A DNA stretch of 64,000 nt from the NCBI RefSeq assembly GCF_040744945.1, contig NZ_CP160453.1, positions 1,302,001-1,366,000 on the forward strand, given 5' to 3'. This document shows, piece after piece, positions 36,673-46,104 of this stretch. This DNA comes from Saccharothrix sp. HUAS TT1 (GTDB taxonomy: Bacteria; Actinomycetota; Actinomycetes; Mycobacteriales; Pseudonocardiaceae). Position 1 is the first letter of the stretch. The number at the start of each line of letters is the position of its first letter. A program made the position numbers and the translations under genes. The notes beneath the pieces are model-generated. The model ran no database searches and had not been told where the DNA came from. It worked only from the letters and a program-made list of their open reading frames with translations.

Positions 36673-38733
36673 ATGAGTTGGTTCGAGGTGGTGCCGGCCG
36701 CGTTCGTCGCCGCGGCCTGGCTGGTCGGCCCGGGGGCGGCGCTGTCGTACGCGATCGGCCTGCGCGGCCTGTCGGCCTGGGGGATGGCGCCGACGCTGAG
36801 CATGCTCGTCGTGTCGTTCACCGCGGTGATCGCGGGCAAGCTGGGCGTGCGGTGGTCGGTGCTCGTGGTGCTGGTCGCCACCGCCGTGGTGGTCGCGCTG
36901 GCCGTGGTGGTGTCGCTGCTGCTGCGGCGGGTCGCGCCACCGCGCCGGACGGACCCGCCGCGGGTGCTGGCCGCCGCCGCGCTCGGCCTGCTGCCCGCGT
37001 TCGTGATCGGGTCTTACGTGCTGGTCAAGGGCGTCGGCCAGCCCGAGCAGCTGTCGCAGACCTATGACGCGGTCTTCCACTACAGCGCGCTCGCGTACAT
37101 CCTCGACTCCGGTGACGCCTCGTCGCTGACCATGGGCACGCTGGGCAACCCGGCCACCCCGCCCGCGTTCTACCCGGCGGGCTGGCACGGGCTGACCTCG
37201 CTGGTCGTGCTGAGCACCGGCGTGCCGATCACGGCGGCGGCCAACGTCGTCGCGGGCGTCATCTCGGTGCTGGTGTGGCCGCTGAGCTGCATGCTGCTGG
37301 TGCGCCAGCTCATCGGCCGGTCCACCGCCGCGATGGCGGTCACCGGCGCGGTCAGCGTCGCGTTCACCGCGTTCCCGTGGGGCCTGCTCGGCTTCGGCGT
37401 GCTGTGGCCGAACCTGCTCGGCCTCGGCCTCGCGCCCGCCGGCGTCGCCATGGTGCTCGCCGCCGTGTCGCTGGCCCGGGAGGACGTCATCGGCAGGCGC
37501 CGCGCCATGGCGCTGGCGCCGCTGGTGCTCATCGCCTGCGGCTTCTCCCACCCGAACGCCGTGTTCAGCTTCGTGGCGGTGGCGGTGTTCCCGATCGCCA
37601 CCAGCACCCTGCGGTGGGCGATCAGGCTGCGCCGCGCCGGGCGCACCGGCCGGGCGCTGGCCGGTGTCGGGACCGCCGTGCTCCTCTTCGCCGCCGCCTG
37701 GTGGTACGTGGCGAACGCGGCGGCCTTCGCCGACGTGCGCAGCCAGTACTGGGCGCCGTTCGAGACGCCGTCGCAGGCCATCGGCGAGGTGCTGCTCAGC
37801 GCGCCGAACGGCAAGCCCGCGCTGTGGGCGCTGTCCGTGGTGGCGGTCGTCGGCGCCGTGGTGGCGTGGCGGCTGCGGACCAGCCGGTGGCTGGTGGTCG
37901 CGTTCGCCGGCACCGCGTTCCTCTACCTGGTGACCGCCTCGCTCAACCGGCAGAGCACCCAGTTCATCACCGGCTACTGGTACAACGACTCGTACCGGCT
38001 GGCCGCGATGCTGCCGCTGACCACCGTGCCGCTGGCCGTGCTCGGCATCACCCGGCTGGCCGACCACCTGGGCGCGCTGCTGGCCAAGGTCCCCGCGCCC
38101 GCCGCGACCGTGCCGCCGGGGATGGTGGTGCCCGGGGCCGCGCAGCTCGAAGCCGCCGGTGTCGACCCGCGCCGGTCGCTGCTGCGCACGCCCACCGTGC
38201 TGAGCCTGGTGGTGCTGCTCGCGCTGGTGCCGCTGACCAGGTTCTTCTACGTCGGGCACAACGTGCGCACGGTGGCCGGGTCGTACGCGGTCGAGCCGGT
38301 GCCGAAGACCGGCACCATGGTCGACCCGGCCGAGCAGGCGTTCACGCCGAAGCTGCGGGACAAGCTGCCCGAGGGCGCCCTGGTGGCGAACAACCCGTGG
38401 GACGGCAGCGCCACCATGCTCGCCGAGGTGGGCCGCCGGTCGCTGTTCCCGCACGTCAACATCGCCTGGAGCGCCGACCAGAAGTACCTGGCGGACAACC
38501 TGGACGACGCCGGCCGCGACCCCGAGGTGTGCCGGGCGGCCGACCGGCTCGGCGTGGAGTACCTGCTCATGGCCAACCGCACGTTCTGGCCGTGGGACGC
38601 GCGCACCAAGCAGTACCCGGGCCTGCGCGTCTCGGCCGCGGACCCGGCGTTCGAACTGGTGGCCGAGCAGGGCTCGATCAAGCTGTACCGGTTGGCCGCG
38701 TGCGACGCCGGTGGCGTGGTGGCGTCCCGCTGA
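36673..38733 (+). CDS. Large polytopic membrane protein (DUF6541/Rv3779-like)
   Basis: 686 residues from ATG 36673 (CAGGGG upstream). About twelve to fourteen hydrophobic segments fill the first two thirds, with a large soluble loop bearing SQTYDAVFHYSALAYILDSG, an acidic extracytoplasmic pattern found in GT-C-like proteins, and a soluble C-terminal domain. It resembles the Ala/Leu-rich Rv3779 and DUF6541 group, which is linked to polyprenyl-sugar-dependent glycosylation of cell-wall lipids. The assignment to a GT-C role is inference. Confidence 0.7.
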   Translation: MSWFEVVPAAFVAAAWLVGPGAALSYAIGLRGLSAWGMAPTLSMLVVSFTAVIAGKLGVRWSVLVVLVATAVVVALAVVVSLLLRRVAPPRRTDPPRVLAAAALGLLPAFVIGSYVLVKGVGQPEQLSQTYDAVFHYSALAYILDSGDASSLTMGTLGNPATPPAFYPAGWHGLTSLVVLSTGVPITAAANVVAGVISVLVWPLSCMLLVRQLIGRSTAAMAVTGAVSVAFTAFPWGLLGFGVLWPNLLGLGLAPAGVAMVLAAVSLAREDVIGRRRAMALAPLVLIACGFSHPNAVFSFVAVAVFPIATSTLRWAIRLRRAGRTGRALAGVGTAVLLFAAAWWYVANAAAFADVRSQYWAPFETPSQAIGEVLLSAPNGKPALWALSVVAVVGAVVAWRLRTSRWLVVAFAGTAFLYLVTASLNRQSTQFITGYWYNDSYRLAAMLPLTTVPLAVLGITRLADHLGALLAKVPAPAATVPPGMVVPGAAQLEAAGVDPRRSLLRTPTVLSLVVLLALVPLTRFFYVGHNVRTVAGSYAVEPVPKTGTMVDPAEQAFTPKLRDKLPEGALVANNPWDGSATMLAEVGRRSLFPHVNIAWSADQKYLADNLDDAGRDPEVCRAADRLGVEYLLMANRTFWPWDARTKQYPGLRVSAADPAFELVAEQGSIKLYRLAACDAGGVVASR

Positions 38734-38782
38734 GAGCACCCGGTCGGTCGGCGGCCCGGCCCGTCCCCTTAACGTGTGCCGG

Positions 38783-40087
38783 GTGTCGACGTCGATGAGC
38801 CTCCGGCGGCTCTTCAGCCCACCCGTCCAGATGGCCGCGGGCCTCGGCGTGTTCGGCCTGGCCGGCTACCTGTTCGTGGCGCTCACGGGTCACACGCTGA
38901 GCACCGACCAGGCCAACCTCGCGGTGACCCTGTACTTCGTGGTCAACGTGATCGGGCCGGGCGTCTTCGCCGCGCTCGAACAGGTGACCAGCCGGGCCGC
39001 CAGCAGCGCCGTCGCCTCCGGGCAGGCCGTGCGGACCGTGGTCGGCCGGGTGTGCGCGTCGGGCGGCGGCCTGGTGGCCGTGGTCGTCGCGGCGCTCCTG
39101 CTGCTCGCCCCGTTCCTGGTGGACCGGACGCTGGGCGGCGACTGGGCGCTGTTCGCCGAGGTGCTGGCCACGCCGGTGCTGATCGCGGCGCTGAGCGTGG
39201 TGCGCGGCCTGCTCGCGGGCCTGCAGCGGTTCAGCGGCTACGCGATGACGCTCACCGTCGAGGGCGGCGTCCGGCTCGCGCTGTGCGGGCTGCTGGTCGT
39301 GCTCCAGGTGTCCGACGCCTGGCTGTTCGGGCTCGCCTACCTGGGCGGATCGGTGCTCGCGACGCTGGTCGGGCTCGTCTGGCTGCGCGGCGTGCGGTCC
39401 GCGCCGGACACCGCGACGGCCGCCGTGCCGCCGATGGGCAAGGGCCTGGCGGCGCTGGCCGTGGCCACCCTGCTGGCCCAGCTGCTGCCCAACCTGGCGC
39501 CGCTGGCGGTCAGCTCGCGGCTGCCGCTGGACAGCGTGGTGGCGCTGGCGTTCGGCCAGGCCGTGGTGGTCGCCCGCATCCCGCTGCTGCTGGTGTTCCC
39601 GATCCAGACCATGCTGCTGCCCAGCCTGACGGCGGCGGCCACGAAGGGCGACTACGGGTTCGTGGCGCGCCGGGTGAAGCTGGCGCTGGCCGTGCTCAGC
39701 GGGCTCGGCGTGGTGTACGCGGTGGGGTTCACGCTGCTCGGGCCGTGGTTGCTGCGCACGTTCATGGGGACCAGGGTCGACCCGGACACCGTGGTCACCG
39801 TGCTGCTGGCGGTCAGCACGGTCATCCTGATCGCCGCGTTCGCCGCGCAGCCCGCGCTGGTGGCGCTGCGCCGGGACAAGACCATCACGCTCGGCTGGGC
39901 GGTCGGGTCGGCGGTGACGCTGGCCATGGTGGCGCTGCCGGGCGACCCGCCGTTCATCGCGGCGCTGGCGCAGACGGTCGGCCCGTCGCTGACCCTGCTG
40001 GTGATGCTGCTCGGCCTGCGGTCCGCGCTGCGCCAGGCGTCGGCGCAGCGGGTCGAGGAGACCCCGCTGACCAGGGAGAACAGCTAG
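38783..40087 (+). CDS. Wzx/MurJ-like polysaccharide flippase
   Basis: 434 residues with about twelve spans and short polar loops. The layout fits MATE/MOP flippases that translocate lipid-linked oligosaccharides. The start is uncertain: GTG 38783 or ATG 38795, the latter with GGGTG upstream. It lies 49 bp behind the large membrane protein and is probably co-transcribed. It may flip a glycan made by the amino-sugar operon, distinct from the Wzm/Wzt-exported galactan. Confidence 0.78.
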   Translation: MSTSMSLRRLFSPPVQMAAGLGVFGLAGYLFVALTGHTLSTDQANLAVTLYFVVNVIGPGVFAALEQVTSRAASSAVASGQAVRTVVGRVCASGGGLVAVVVAALLLLAPFLVDRTLGGDWALFAEVLATPVLIAALSVVRGLLAGLQRFSGYAMTLTVEGGVRLALCGLLVVLQVSDAWLFGLAYLGGSVLATLVGLVWLRGVRSAPDTATAAVPPMGKGLAALAVATLLAQLLPNLAPLAVSSRLPLDSVVALAFGQAVVVARIPLLLVFPIQTMLLPSLTAAATKGDYGFVARRVKLALAVLSGLGVVYAVGFTLLGPWLLRTFMGTRVDPDTVVTVLLAVSTVILIAAFAAQPALVALRRDKTITLGWAVGSAVTLAMVALPGDPPFIAALAQTVGPSLTLLVMLLGLRSALRQASAQRVEETPLTRENS

Positions 40088-40145
40088 TCGACCGGGAAGT
40101 GCTGCGGACCGGGCGAGCGGCCCGGTCCGCGCCTCGCAACCGGGC

Positions 40146-41033
40146 TCAGACCCGGCGGATCGCCCGACCCGCCAGCGACTTGGCCAGCTTCAGGTCCCGC
40201 GCCACCGCGGCGTCCAGCGCCGACTTGGTGATGTGGCCCCGGCACAGCAGGTGCAGCCGCGCGGCGCGCGCCGCCTTGTGCCAGCCCGCCTTGGCCAGCT
40301 GCTCGGCCGCCGCCGCGTAGTAGCGCTGCTCCTCGTCGAACCGCCGCACGCCGTGCGCGCCGATCGAGGAGTGGCTGGACGCGTGCCTGCGGTACCGGAA
40401 CACCGGGGTCGGGTCCAGCGCCAGCGTGCCGCCGCCGATCAGCATGTCGATGGACCACGCCAGGTCCGCGATCGAGCCGAACTCGCCGAGCCGCTTGATC
40501 CTCGGCACGGCGTCGTTGCGGAACGCCATGGCGGGCACGTACAGCCAGTTGCCGTTCATCAGGCTCTGCGCGGCGGCCGGGCCGTCCAGCTCGCCCTCTT
40601 TCCACGCCGACCGGGCGGCCACCCGCTTGATCTTGTCGGCCAGGCTGTCGGTCGGCTTGCCCTCGCCGTCGACCACGATCACGCCGGGGTGCACCATCAC
40701 CGCGTTCGGGTGTCGCTCGAACGTGTCCAGCACCACCTCGACGTACCGGGGCTCCAGGGCGTCGTCCGCGCCCATCACCACCAGGTACTCCTCGCGGCCC
40801 AGCGTCATGCACCGGGACACGTTGGCGGTGGCGCCGAGGTTGCGCTCGTTGCGGGTGTACTCGATGCGCTCGTCACCCAGCGCGCGCACGTACTCCTCGG
40901 CCGTGGTGTCCGGGTACCGGTCGTCGGCGATGGTCAGCCGCCACCGGTCGCTGGTCTGCGCGCGGACGCTGTCGACCAGCTCGATCAGGAACCGCGGGTC
41001 GAGGTAGTAGGGGACGACGAAGTGGACGCTCAC
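40146..41033 (-). CDS. GT2-family glycosyltransferase
   Basis: 295 residues. N-terminal VHFVVPYYLDPRFL and TIADDRYPD, then VVMGADDALEP (DxD-like metal site, about residues 84-94) and NLGATANVSRC typical of GT2. The helical C-terminal third is hydrophilic. Donor and acceptor unknown. The GTG start overlaps the DUF2304 stop (GTGA). Confidence 0.85.
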   Translation of the reverse strand: MSVHFVVPYYLDPRFLIELVDSVRAQTSDRWRLTIADDRYPDTTAEEYVRALGDERIEYTRNERNLGATANVSRCMTLGREEYLVVMGADDALEPRYVEVVLDTFERHPNAVMVHPGVIVVDGEGKPTDSLADKIKRVAARSAWKEGELDGPAAAQSLMNGNWLYVPAMAFRNDAVPRIKRLGEFGSIADLAWSIDMLIGGGTLALDPTPVFRYRRHASSHSSIGAHGVRRFDEEQRYYAAAAEQLAKAGWHKAARAARLHLLCRGHITKSALDAAVARDLKLAKSLAGRAIRRV

Positions 41034-41398
41034 GGCTTCTCCGCGGACGCAGGGCTGTCACCGACAGCCACCGGGGGCTCGGCTTGGCGCAGGGCGATCG
41101 CACGGGCGAGCCGCGCGTACCGCAGCTCCAGCTCCTTGAACCGCAGGTAGGCGTTCAGGGTGGCGAAGGTGAAGACCACGACCAGCGCGTACAGCAGCAG
41201 GTCGGTGCCGCGGCCGACGCCGAGCCAACCCGCCACCACGGTCACGTCCTGGGGGCGCAGCACCGCGTAGACCCCGAACACCACGAAGAGCATGAACGCG
41301 AGCTTCACGCCCGCGGCCGACTTCGACGTGCCCCTCTTGCGCAGGAACAGCAGCAGGAGGGCGATCGAGAACAGGACCAGGATGTACTGGATCAGCAT
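41030..41398 (-). CDS. DUF2304 membrane protein
   Basis: 122 residues from ATG 41398. Three hydrophobic segments and the KELELRYARLARAIALRQAE amphipathic tail match the DUF2304 family, small membrane partners commonly encoded next to DPM1-like glycosyltransferases. It lies between two GT2 genes, 2 bp after one stop and overlapping the next start. Confidence 0.85.
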   Translation of the reverse strand: MLIQYILVLFSIALLLLFLRKRGTSKSAAGVKLAFMLFVVFGVYAVLRPQDVTVVAGWLGVGRGTDLLLYALVVVFTFATLNAYLRFKELELRYARLARAIALRQAEPPVAVGDSPASAEKP

Positions 41399-41400
41399 GA

Positions 41401-42093
41401 TCAGTGCGCCTTGCTCTTGAGCATGGTGTCGAACAGGATGTTCACACCGTTGATGAGCGACTGGCCCTTGGCCATCGAGTACTCGGTGTACAGGATCGTC
41501 ACCGGCTCCTCGACCACGCGCCACTTGCGGTGGTCGATCATCTCCACGATCTCCGACGCGTGGCCCATGCCGTTCAGCGTGATGTTCATCTGCTCGGCGA
41601 CCGTGCGGTTGAACACCCGCAGGCCGTTGTGCGCGTCGGTCAGCCCGAGCCTGCGCGTGCGGCGGCTGAGCATCACCACCGTCTTCAGCACCACCCGCTT
41701 GATCCACGGGATGTGCGCGGTCTCGCTGTCCACGTGGAACCGGGTGCCGACGACGATGTCGACCGGCTCCGAGCGCAGGCGCTCCAGCATCGCCAGCACG
41801 TCCTCGACGCGGTGCTGGCCGTCGGCGTCGAAGGTGACGAAGTACTCGGCGCCCGGCTGCTTGCGGGCGTACTCGACGCCCGTCTGGATGGCCGCGCCCT
41901 GGCCCAGGTTCACCGGGTGCTGCACGAGGTGCGCGCCACCGGCCCGGATGCCCGCCGCGGAGTCGTCCTTGCTGCCGTCGTCCACGCACACCACGTTCGG
42001 GAACGTCTGCCGCGCGTGCCTGACGACGTCCTCGATGACCTGTCCCTCGTTGTAGACCGGGACGACGAGCCACACTTCCGACCAGTCGGTCAC
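41401..42093 (-). CDS. DPM1-like polyprenyl-phosphate glycosyltransferase (GT2)
   Basis: 230 residues from GTG 42093 (GGAG upstream). VVPVYNEGQVIEDVV, CVDDGSKDDS and FDADGQHRVEDVL are the donor-site motifs of dolichol/polyprenol-phosphate sugar synthases. No C-terminal membrane anchor is present. The DUF2304 protein encoded 2 bp downstream may supply it. Likely makes a polyprenyl-phosphate-linked sugar donor. Divergent from the amino-sugar operon. Confidence 0.88.
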   Translation of the reverse strand: MTDWSEVWLVVPVYNEGQVIEDVVRHARQTFPNVVCVDDGSKDDSAAGIRAGGAHLVQHPVNLGQGAAIQTGVEYARKQPGAEYFVTFDADGQHRVEDVLAMLERLRSEPVDIVVGTRFHVDSETAHIPWIKRVVLKTVVMLSRRTRRLGLTDAHNGLRVFNRTVAEQMNITLNGMGHASEIVEMIDHRKWRVVEEPVTILYTEYSMAKGQSLINGVNILFDTMLKSKAH

Positions 42094-42263
42094 AAGAGGT
42101 CTCCAGTTACCGCAGCAGGGGGGTGGACGAGATGGCTCGGAGAGTACTGCAACGCCGGGCATCTACACTGCCTCGGGTACTCCCAGCCGCCGCACGGACA
42201 GGTGCCCGGCGTCTTCGCCGACCGCGGTCGTGCTGGTGATCCTCGAACTCGGGAAGGATTTCG

Positions 42264-43289
42264 ATGGTTGGTGTGGCCGTCATCGGCGCCGGTTACTGGG
42301 GCCCGAACCTGGTGCGCAACGTTCAGGCGACCCCTGAGCTACGCCTGGTCACGCTGTGCGACCTCGACGTCGAGCGCGCCCGCAGCGTCCTGGGCGGCTA
42401 CAGCACCGTGCGGGTGACGGCCTCCCTCGACGAGGTGCTGGCCGACCCCGAGGTCGAGGCGGTGGCGGTGGCCACCCCCGCGGCGACCCACCTCCGGGTC
42501 GCGCTCGCCGCGCTGGAAGCGGGCAAGCACGTGCTGGTGGAGAAGCCGCTGGCCTCGTCCTACGCCGACGGGCTGCGGCTGGTCACGGCCGCCGAGGAGC
42601 GCGGCCTGACGCTGATGCTCGACCACACGTTCTGCTACACGCCGGTGGTGCGCAGGCTGCGCGAGCTGGTGCGCGGCGGCGAGCTGGGCGACATCCAGTA
42701 CATCGACTCGGTGCGCATCAACCTCGGCCTGGTCCAGCCCGACATCGACGTGCTGTGGGACCTCGCGCCGCACGACCTGTCCATCCTGGACACGATCCTG
42801 CCCGAGGGCGTGCGCCCGGTGGCCGTGGCCGCGCACGGCTCGGACCCGGCGGGCGTCGGCCGCGCCTGCGTGGCGTACCTGTCGGTGCAGCTGTCCAACG
42901 GCTCCATCGCGCACGCCCACGTGAACTGGCTGTCCCCCACCAAGATCCGCACGATGATCGTCGGCGGCTCCAACCGCACGGCCGTGTGGAACGACCTCGA
43001 CCCGACGCAGCCGCTGGCCGTCTACGACCGCGGCATCGAGCGGCCCGACGACGAGAGCGTGCGCGTCTCCTACCGCATCGGCGACATGGTCGCGCCCGCC
43101 CTCCCCGGCGGCGAGGCGCTGCGCGGAGTAATGGCCGAGTTCGCCGCGTCGATCCTGGAGAAGCGGGCGCCGCTGACCGACGGGCGCTCGGGACTGCGGG
43201 TCCTGGCCCAGTTGGAGGCCGCGTCGGCCAGCCTTGCCGCCGGTGGCACGTTCGTGCCGCTGTCGGACGTGAACGGAGGAGTTCTCTGA
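42264..43289 (+). CDS. Gfo/Idh/MocA sugar oxidoreductase (WbpB-like)
   Basis: 341 residues. NAD-binding VGVAVIGAGYWGPNLVRN (2-19), the EKPLASSYADG segment with the family's Glu-Lys-Pro (about 94-104) and the catalytic region DLAPHDLSILD. Closest in pattern to 3-dehydrogenases of UDP-GlcNAcA (WbpB/WlbA), producing the 3-keto sugar used by a DegT aminotransferase. First gene of an overlapping six-gene operon. Substrate is inference from neighbours. Confidence 0.85.
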   Translation: MVGVAVIGAGYWGPNLVRNVQATPELRLVTLCDLDVERARSVLGGYSTVRVTASLDEVLADPEVEAVAVATPAATHLRVALAALEAGKHVLVEKPLASSYADGLRLVTAAEERGLTLMLDHTFCYTPVVRRLRELVRGGELGDIQYIDSVRINLGLVQPDIDVLWDLAPHDLSILDTILPEGVRPVAVAAHGSDPAGVGRACVAYLSVQLSNGSIAHAHVNWLSPTKIRTMIVGGSNRTAVWNDLDPTQPLAVYDRGIERPDDESVRVSYRIGDMVAPALPGGEALRGVMAEFAASILEKRAPLTDGRSGLRVLAQLEAASASLAAGGTFVPLSDVNGGVL

Positions 43290-44251
43290 TGGACCTGACC
43301 GACCAGCGGGCCGTGGTGACCGGCGGCGCGGGCACGATCGGCTCGCACGTGGTCGACCAGTTGTTGGCCGCGGGCGCGCGCGAGGTCGTCGTGATCGACG
43401 ACCTGAGCCGGGGCCGGGTGGAGAACCTGGCCACCGCCTTGGAGCAGGCGCCGGACAGGGTCAAGCTCGTCGAGGGCGACATCCGCGACATCCCGCTCGT
43501 CAAGTCGACGATCGCGGGCGCCGACCTGGTGTTCCACCTCGCCGCGCTGCGCATCACCCGCTGCGCCGCCGAGCCGCGCGTCGCGCTGGAGGTGCTGGTC
43601 GACGGCACCTTCAACATCGTCGAAGCCTCGGTCGAGGCGGGAGTGAAGAAGGTCATCGCGTCGTCCACGGCGTCGGTGTACGGGCTGGCCGAGGAGTTCC
43701 CGACCACGGAGCGCCACCACCCGTACAACAACGACACGTTCTACGGCGCGGCCAAGGCGTTCAACGAGGGCATGCTGCGCAGCTTCAAGGCGATGAGCGA
43801 CCTCGACTACGTGGCGCTGCGCTACTTCAACGTGTACGGCCCGCGGATGGACGCGCACGGCAAGTACACCGAGGTGCTGATCCGGTGGATGGAGAAGATC
43901 GAGGCCGGTGAGCCGCCGCTGATCCTGGGCGACGGCCAGCAGACCATGGACTTCGTGGACGTGCGCGACATCGCCCGCGCCAACATCCTGGCCGCGGAGG
44001 CCGACGTCACCGACACCGTCTACAACATCGCCACCGCCACCGAGACCTCGCTGCTGGAACTGGCCGAGGCGCTGCAGCGGGTGATGGGCTCCACGGTGCC
44101 GCTGGAGTTCGGCCCGGCCCGGTCGGTGAACTCCGTCACCCGCAGGCTGGCCGACATCTCCGCCGCCGAGCGCGACCTCGGCTGGAAGCCGACCATCTCG
44201 CTGGACGAGGGCCTGGCGGACCTGGTCACGTGGTGGAAGGCGCAGCGATGA
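43289..44251 (+). CDS. NAD-dependent nucleotide-sugar epimerase/dehydratase
   Basis: 320 residues. Rossmann motif TGGAGTIGSHVV (about 10-21), SSTASVYG and YGAAK (YxxxK catalytic pair) of the extended SDR family, closest in pattern to UDP-glucose/UDP-GlcNAc 4-epimerases. Overlaps the preceding stop as TGATG. May set the 4-position of the hexosamine before amination. Epimerase versus dehydratase cannot be decided by eye. Confidence 0.85.
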   Translation: MDLTDQRAVVTGGAGTIGSHVVDQLLAAGAREVVVIDDLSRGRVENLATALEQAPDRVKLVEGDIRDIPLVKSTIAGADLVFHLAALRITRCAAEPRVALEVLVDGTFNIVEASVEAGVKKVIASSTASVYGLAEEFPTTERHHPYNNDTFYGAAKAFNEGMLRSFKAMSDLDYVALRYFNVYGPRMDAHGKYTEVLIRWMEKIEAGEPPLILGDGQQTMDFVDVRDIARANILAAEADVTDTVYNIATATETSLLELAEALQRVMGSTVPLEFGPARSVNSVTRRLADISAAERDLGWKPTISLDEGLADLVTWWKAQR

Positions 44252-45381
44252 TCCCGGTGATCCGGCCGTTCCTCGGCGAGGAGGAGGCCCTGGCCGCGGC
44301 CGAGGTCGTCCGCTCCGGCTGGGTGGCGCAGGGACCGCGGGTCGCCGCGTTCGAGCAGGCGTTCGCCGAGTCGGCGGGCGCCGCGCACGGCGTCGCGGTG
44401 TCGAACTGCACCACCGGCCTGCACCTGTCGATGCACCTGCTCGGCGTCGGCCCCGGCGACGAGGTCGTGGTGCCGTCGTTCTCGTTCATCGCGACCGCGA
44501 ACGCGGTGAAGTACGTGGGCGCCACCCCGGTGTTCGCCGACGTCGACCCGCTGACCGGCAACGTCACGGCGGAGACCGTGGACGCGGTGGTCACGCCGCG
44601 CACGGCCGCCGTCATCGCGGTGCACCAGGGCGGCGTGCCGTTCGACGTGGACTCGGTGCAGGCGCTGTGCGACAAGCGCGGCATCGCGCTGGTGCACGAC
44701 TCGGCGTGCGCGGCGGGCTCGACCTACCGCGGCCGGCCGGTCAGCTCCGGCGCCGGGCTCGCCGCCTGGTCGTTCCACCCGCGCAAGCTGCTCACCACCG
44801 GTGAGGGCGGCATGGTCACCACCGAGAACGCCGAGTGGGCGGCCCGGCTGCGCAAGCTGCGCGAGCACGGCATGAGCATGTCCGCCGCGGACCGGCACGC
44901 GGCCGGCGGCGTGAAGCTGGAGGAGTACGAAGAGGTCGGCTTCAACTTCCGGATGACCGACATGCAGGCCGCGGTCGGCCTGATCCAGCTGCGCAAGCTG
45001 GCCGACGTGATCGCCAAGCGGCGCGAGCTGGCCGGGCGTTACCACAAGCTGCTGGGCGAGCTGGACGGCCTGCGCTGCGTCGGCGACCCGGACCACGGCA
45101 CGACCAACTACCAGTCGTTCTGGGTGGTGCTGCCGGACGACTTCGCCGGCGCCTCGGTGGACGTGCTGGCCGGTCTGGCCGAGCGGGGCGTGTCGGCCCG
45201 GCGGGGCATCATGGCCTCGCACCTGGAACCGGCCTACGCCGCCCAGCGCGACGTCGACCTGCCCGTCACCGAGCACCTGACCAGGCGCTCGGTGATCCTG
45301 CCGCTGTTCCACCAGATGACCGAGGCGGAGCAGGACACCGTGGTCGGCGCGCTGGGCGCGGTGCTCCGAGGGTCGAAGTGA
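44248..45381 (+). CDS. DegT/DnrJ/EryC1/StrS aminotransferase, first copy
   Basis: 377 residues from ATG 44248 (ATGA overlap). The PLP lysine lies in WSFHPRKLLTTGEGGM. NCTTGLHLSMHL and HDSACAAGS are also family motifs. These enzymes transfer an amino group from glutamate to a keto-sugar nucleotide. The next gene encodes a PglD/NeuD-type acetyltransferase, so the pair may make an N-acetylated 4-amino sugar as in PglE-PglD (inference). Confidence 0.9.
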   Translation: MIPVIRPFLGEEEALAAAEVVRSGWVAQGPRVAAFEQAFAESAGAAHGVAVSNCTTGLHLSMHLLGVGPGDEVVVPSFSFIATANAVKYVGATPVFADVDPLTGNVTAETVDAVVTPRTAAVIAVHQGGVPFDVDSVQALCDKRGIALVHDSACAAGSTYRGRPVSSGAGLAAWSFHPRKLLTTGEGGMVTTENAEWAARLRKLREHGMSMSAADRHAAGGVKLEEYEEVGFNFRMTDMQAAVGLIQLRKLADVIAKRRELAGRYHKLLGELDGLRCVGDPDHGTTNYQSFWVVLPDDFAGASVDVLAGLAERGVSARRGIMASHLEPAYAAQRDVDLPVTEHLTRRSVILPLFHQMTEAEQDTVVGALGAVLRGSK

Positions 45382-46100
45382 CCGCTGCGCCACTGCTGCT
45401 CGTCGGCGCGGGCGGACTGGCCAGGGAGGTGCTGGCCGCGGTCGCCGCGGTCAACGCCGTCAGCCCGCGCTGGTCCGTGCTCGGCCTGCTCGACGACAAC
45501 GAGGCGCGGCACGGCGAGCTGGTGGACGGCGTGCCCGTGCTCGGGCCGTCGGCCGCCGTCGCCGACCACCCGGACGCGCGGGTCGTGCTGTGCACGGCCA
45601 GCACCCGCAACCAGGCCAGCCGCCGGCAGATCGCCGCGCGGCTCGGCCTGCCCGCGGAGCGCTACGCCACCGTCGTGCACCCGATGGCCAGTGTCGCGCC
45701 CGGTGTCGAGATCGGCTCCGGCTCGGTGCTGCTCGCGTTCGTCGCGGTCACCGCGCCGCAGGTGATCGGGTCGCACGTGGTGGTCATGCCGCACGTGACC
45801 ATCACCCACGACGACTCCGTCGCCGATCACGTCACGTTCGCCGCCCGGGTCGCCCTGGCCGGTGGCGTGACCGTGGGCGAAGCCGCCTACCTGGGCAGCG
45901 GCGCGCTGGTCCGGGAGGGGCTCGCCATCGGCGCGGGCGCCCTGGTCGGCATGGGCGCCGTGGTGCTCTCCGACGTTCCGCCCTTCGAGGTGTGGGCGGG
46001 CACCCCCGCCCGGCGCCTGCGGGCGCTCGACCAGACCACGCCCGGTCAGACCAAGCCCAGCGAGACCAGCACCGCTGGTGAAGCGATCTCACGAGGATGA
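45378..46100 (+). CDS. PglD/NeuD-family sugar O/N-acetyltransferase
   Basis: 240 residues from GTG 45378 (GTGA overlap with the aminotransferase). N-terminal LLVGAGGLAREVLAAV is the sugar-nucleotide binding domain. Hexapeptide repeats of a left-handed beta-helix follow (GVEIGSGSVLLAFVAVTA through GALVGMGAVVLSDVP), with VMPHVTITHDD carrying the catalytic His. The short C-terminal Thr/Lys tail is not part of the fold. Confidence 0.9.
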   Translation: MTAAPLLLVGAGGLAREVLAAVAAVNAVSPRWSVLGLLDDNEARHGELVDGVPVLGPSAAVADHPDARVVLCTASTRNQASRRQIAARLGLPAERYATVVHPMASVAPGVEIGSGSVLLAFVAVTAPQVIGSHVVVMPHVTITHDDSVADHVTFAARVALAGGVTVGEAAYLGSGALVREGLAIGAGALVGMGAVVLSDVPPFEVWAGTPARRLRALDQTTPGQTKPSETSTAGEAISRG

Positions 46101-46104
46101 GCAG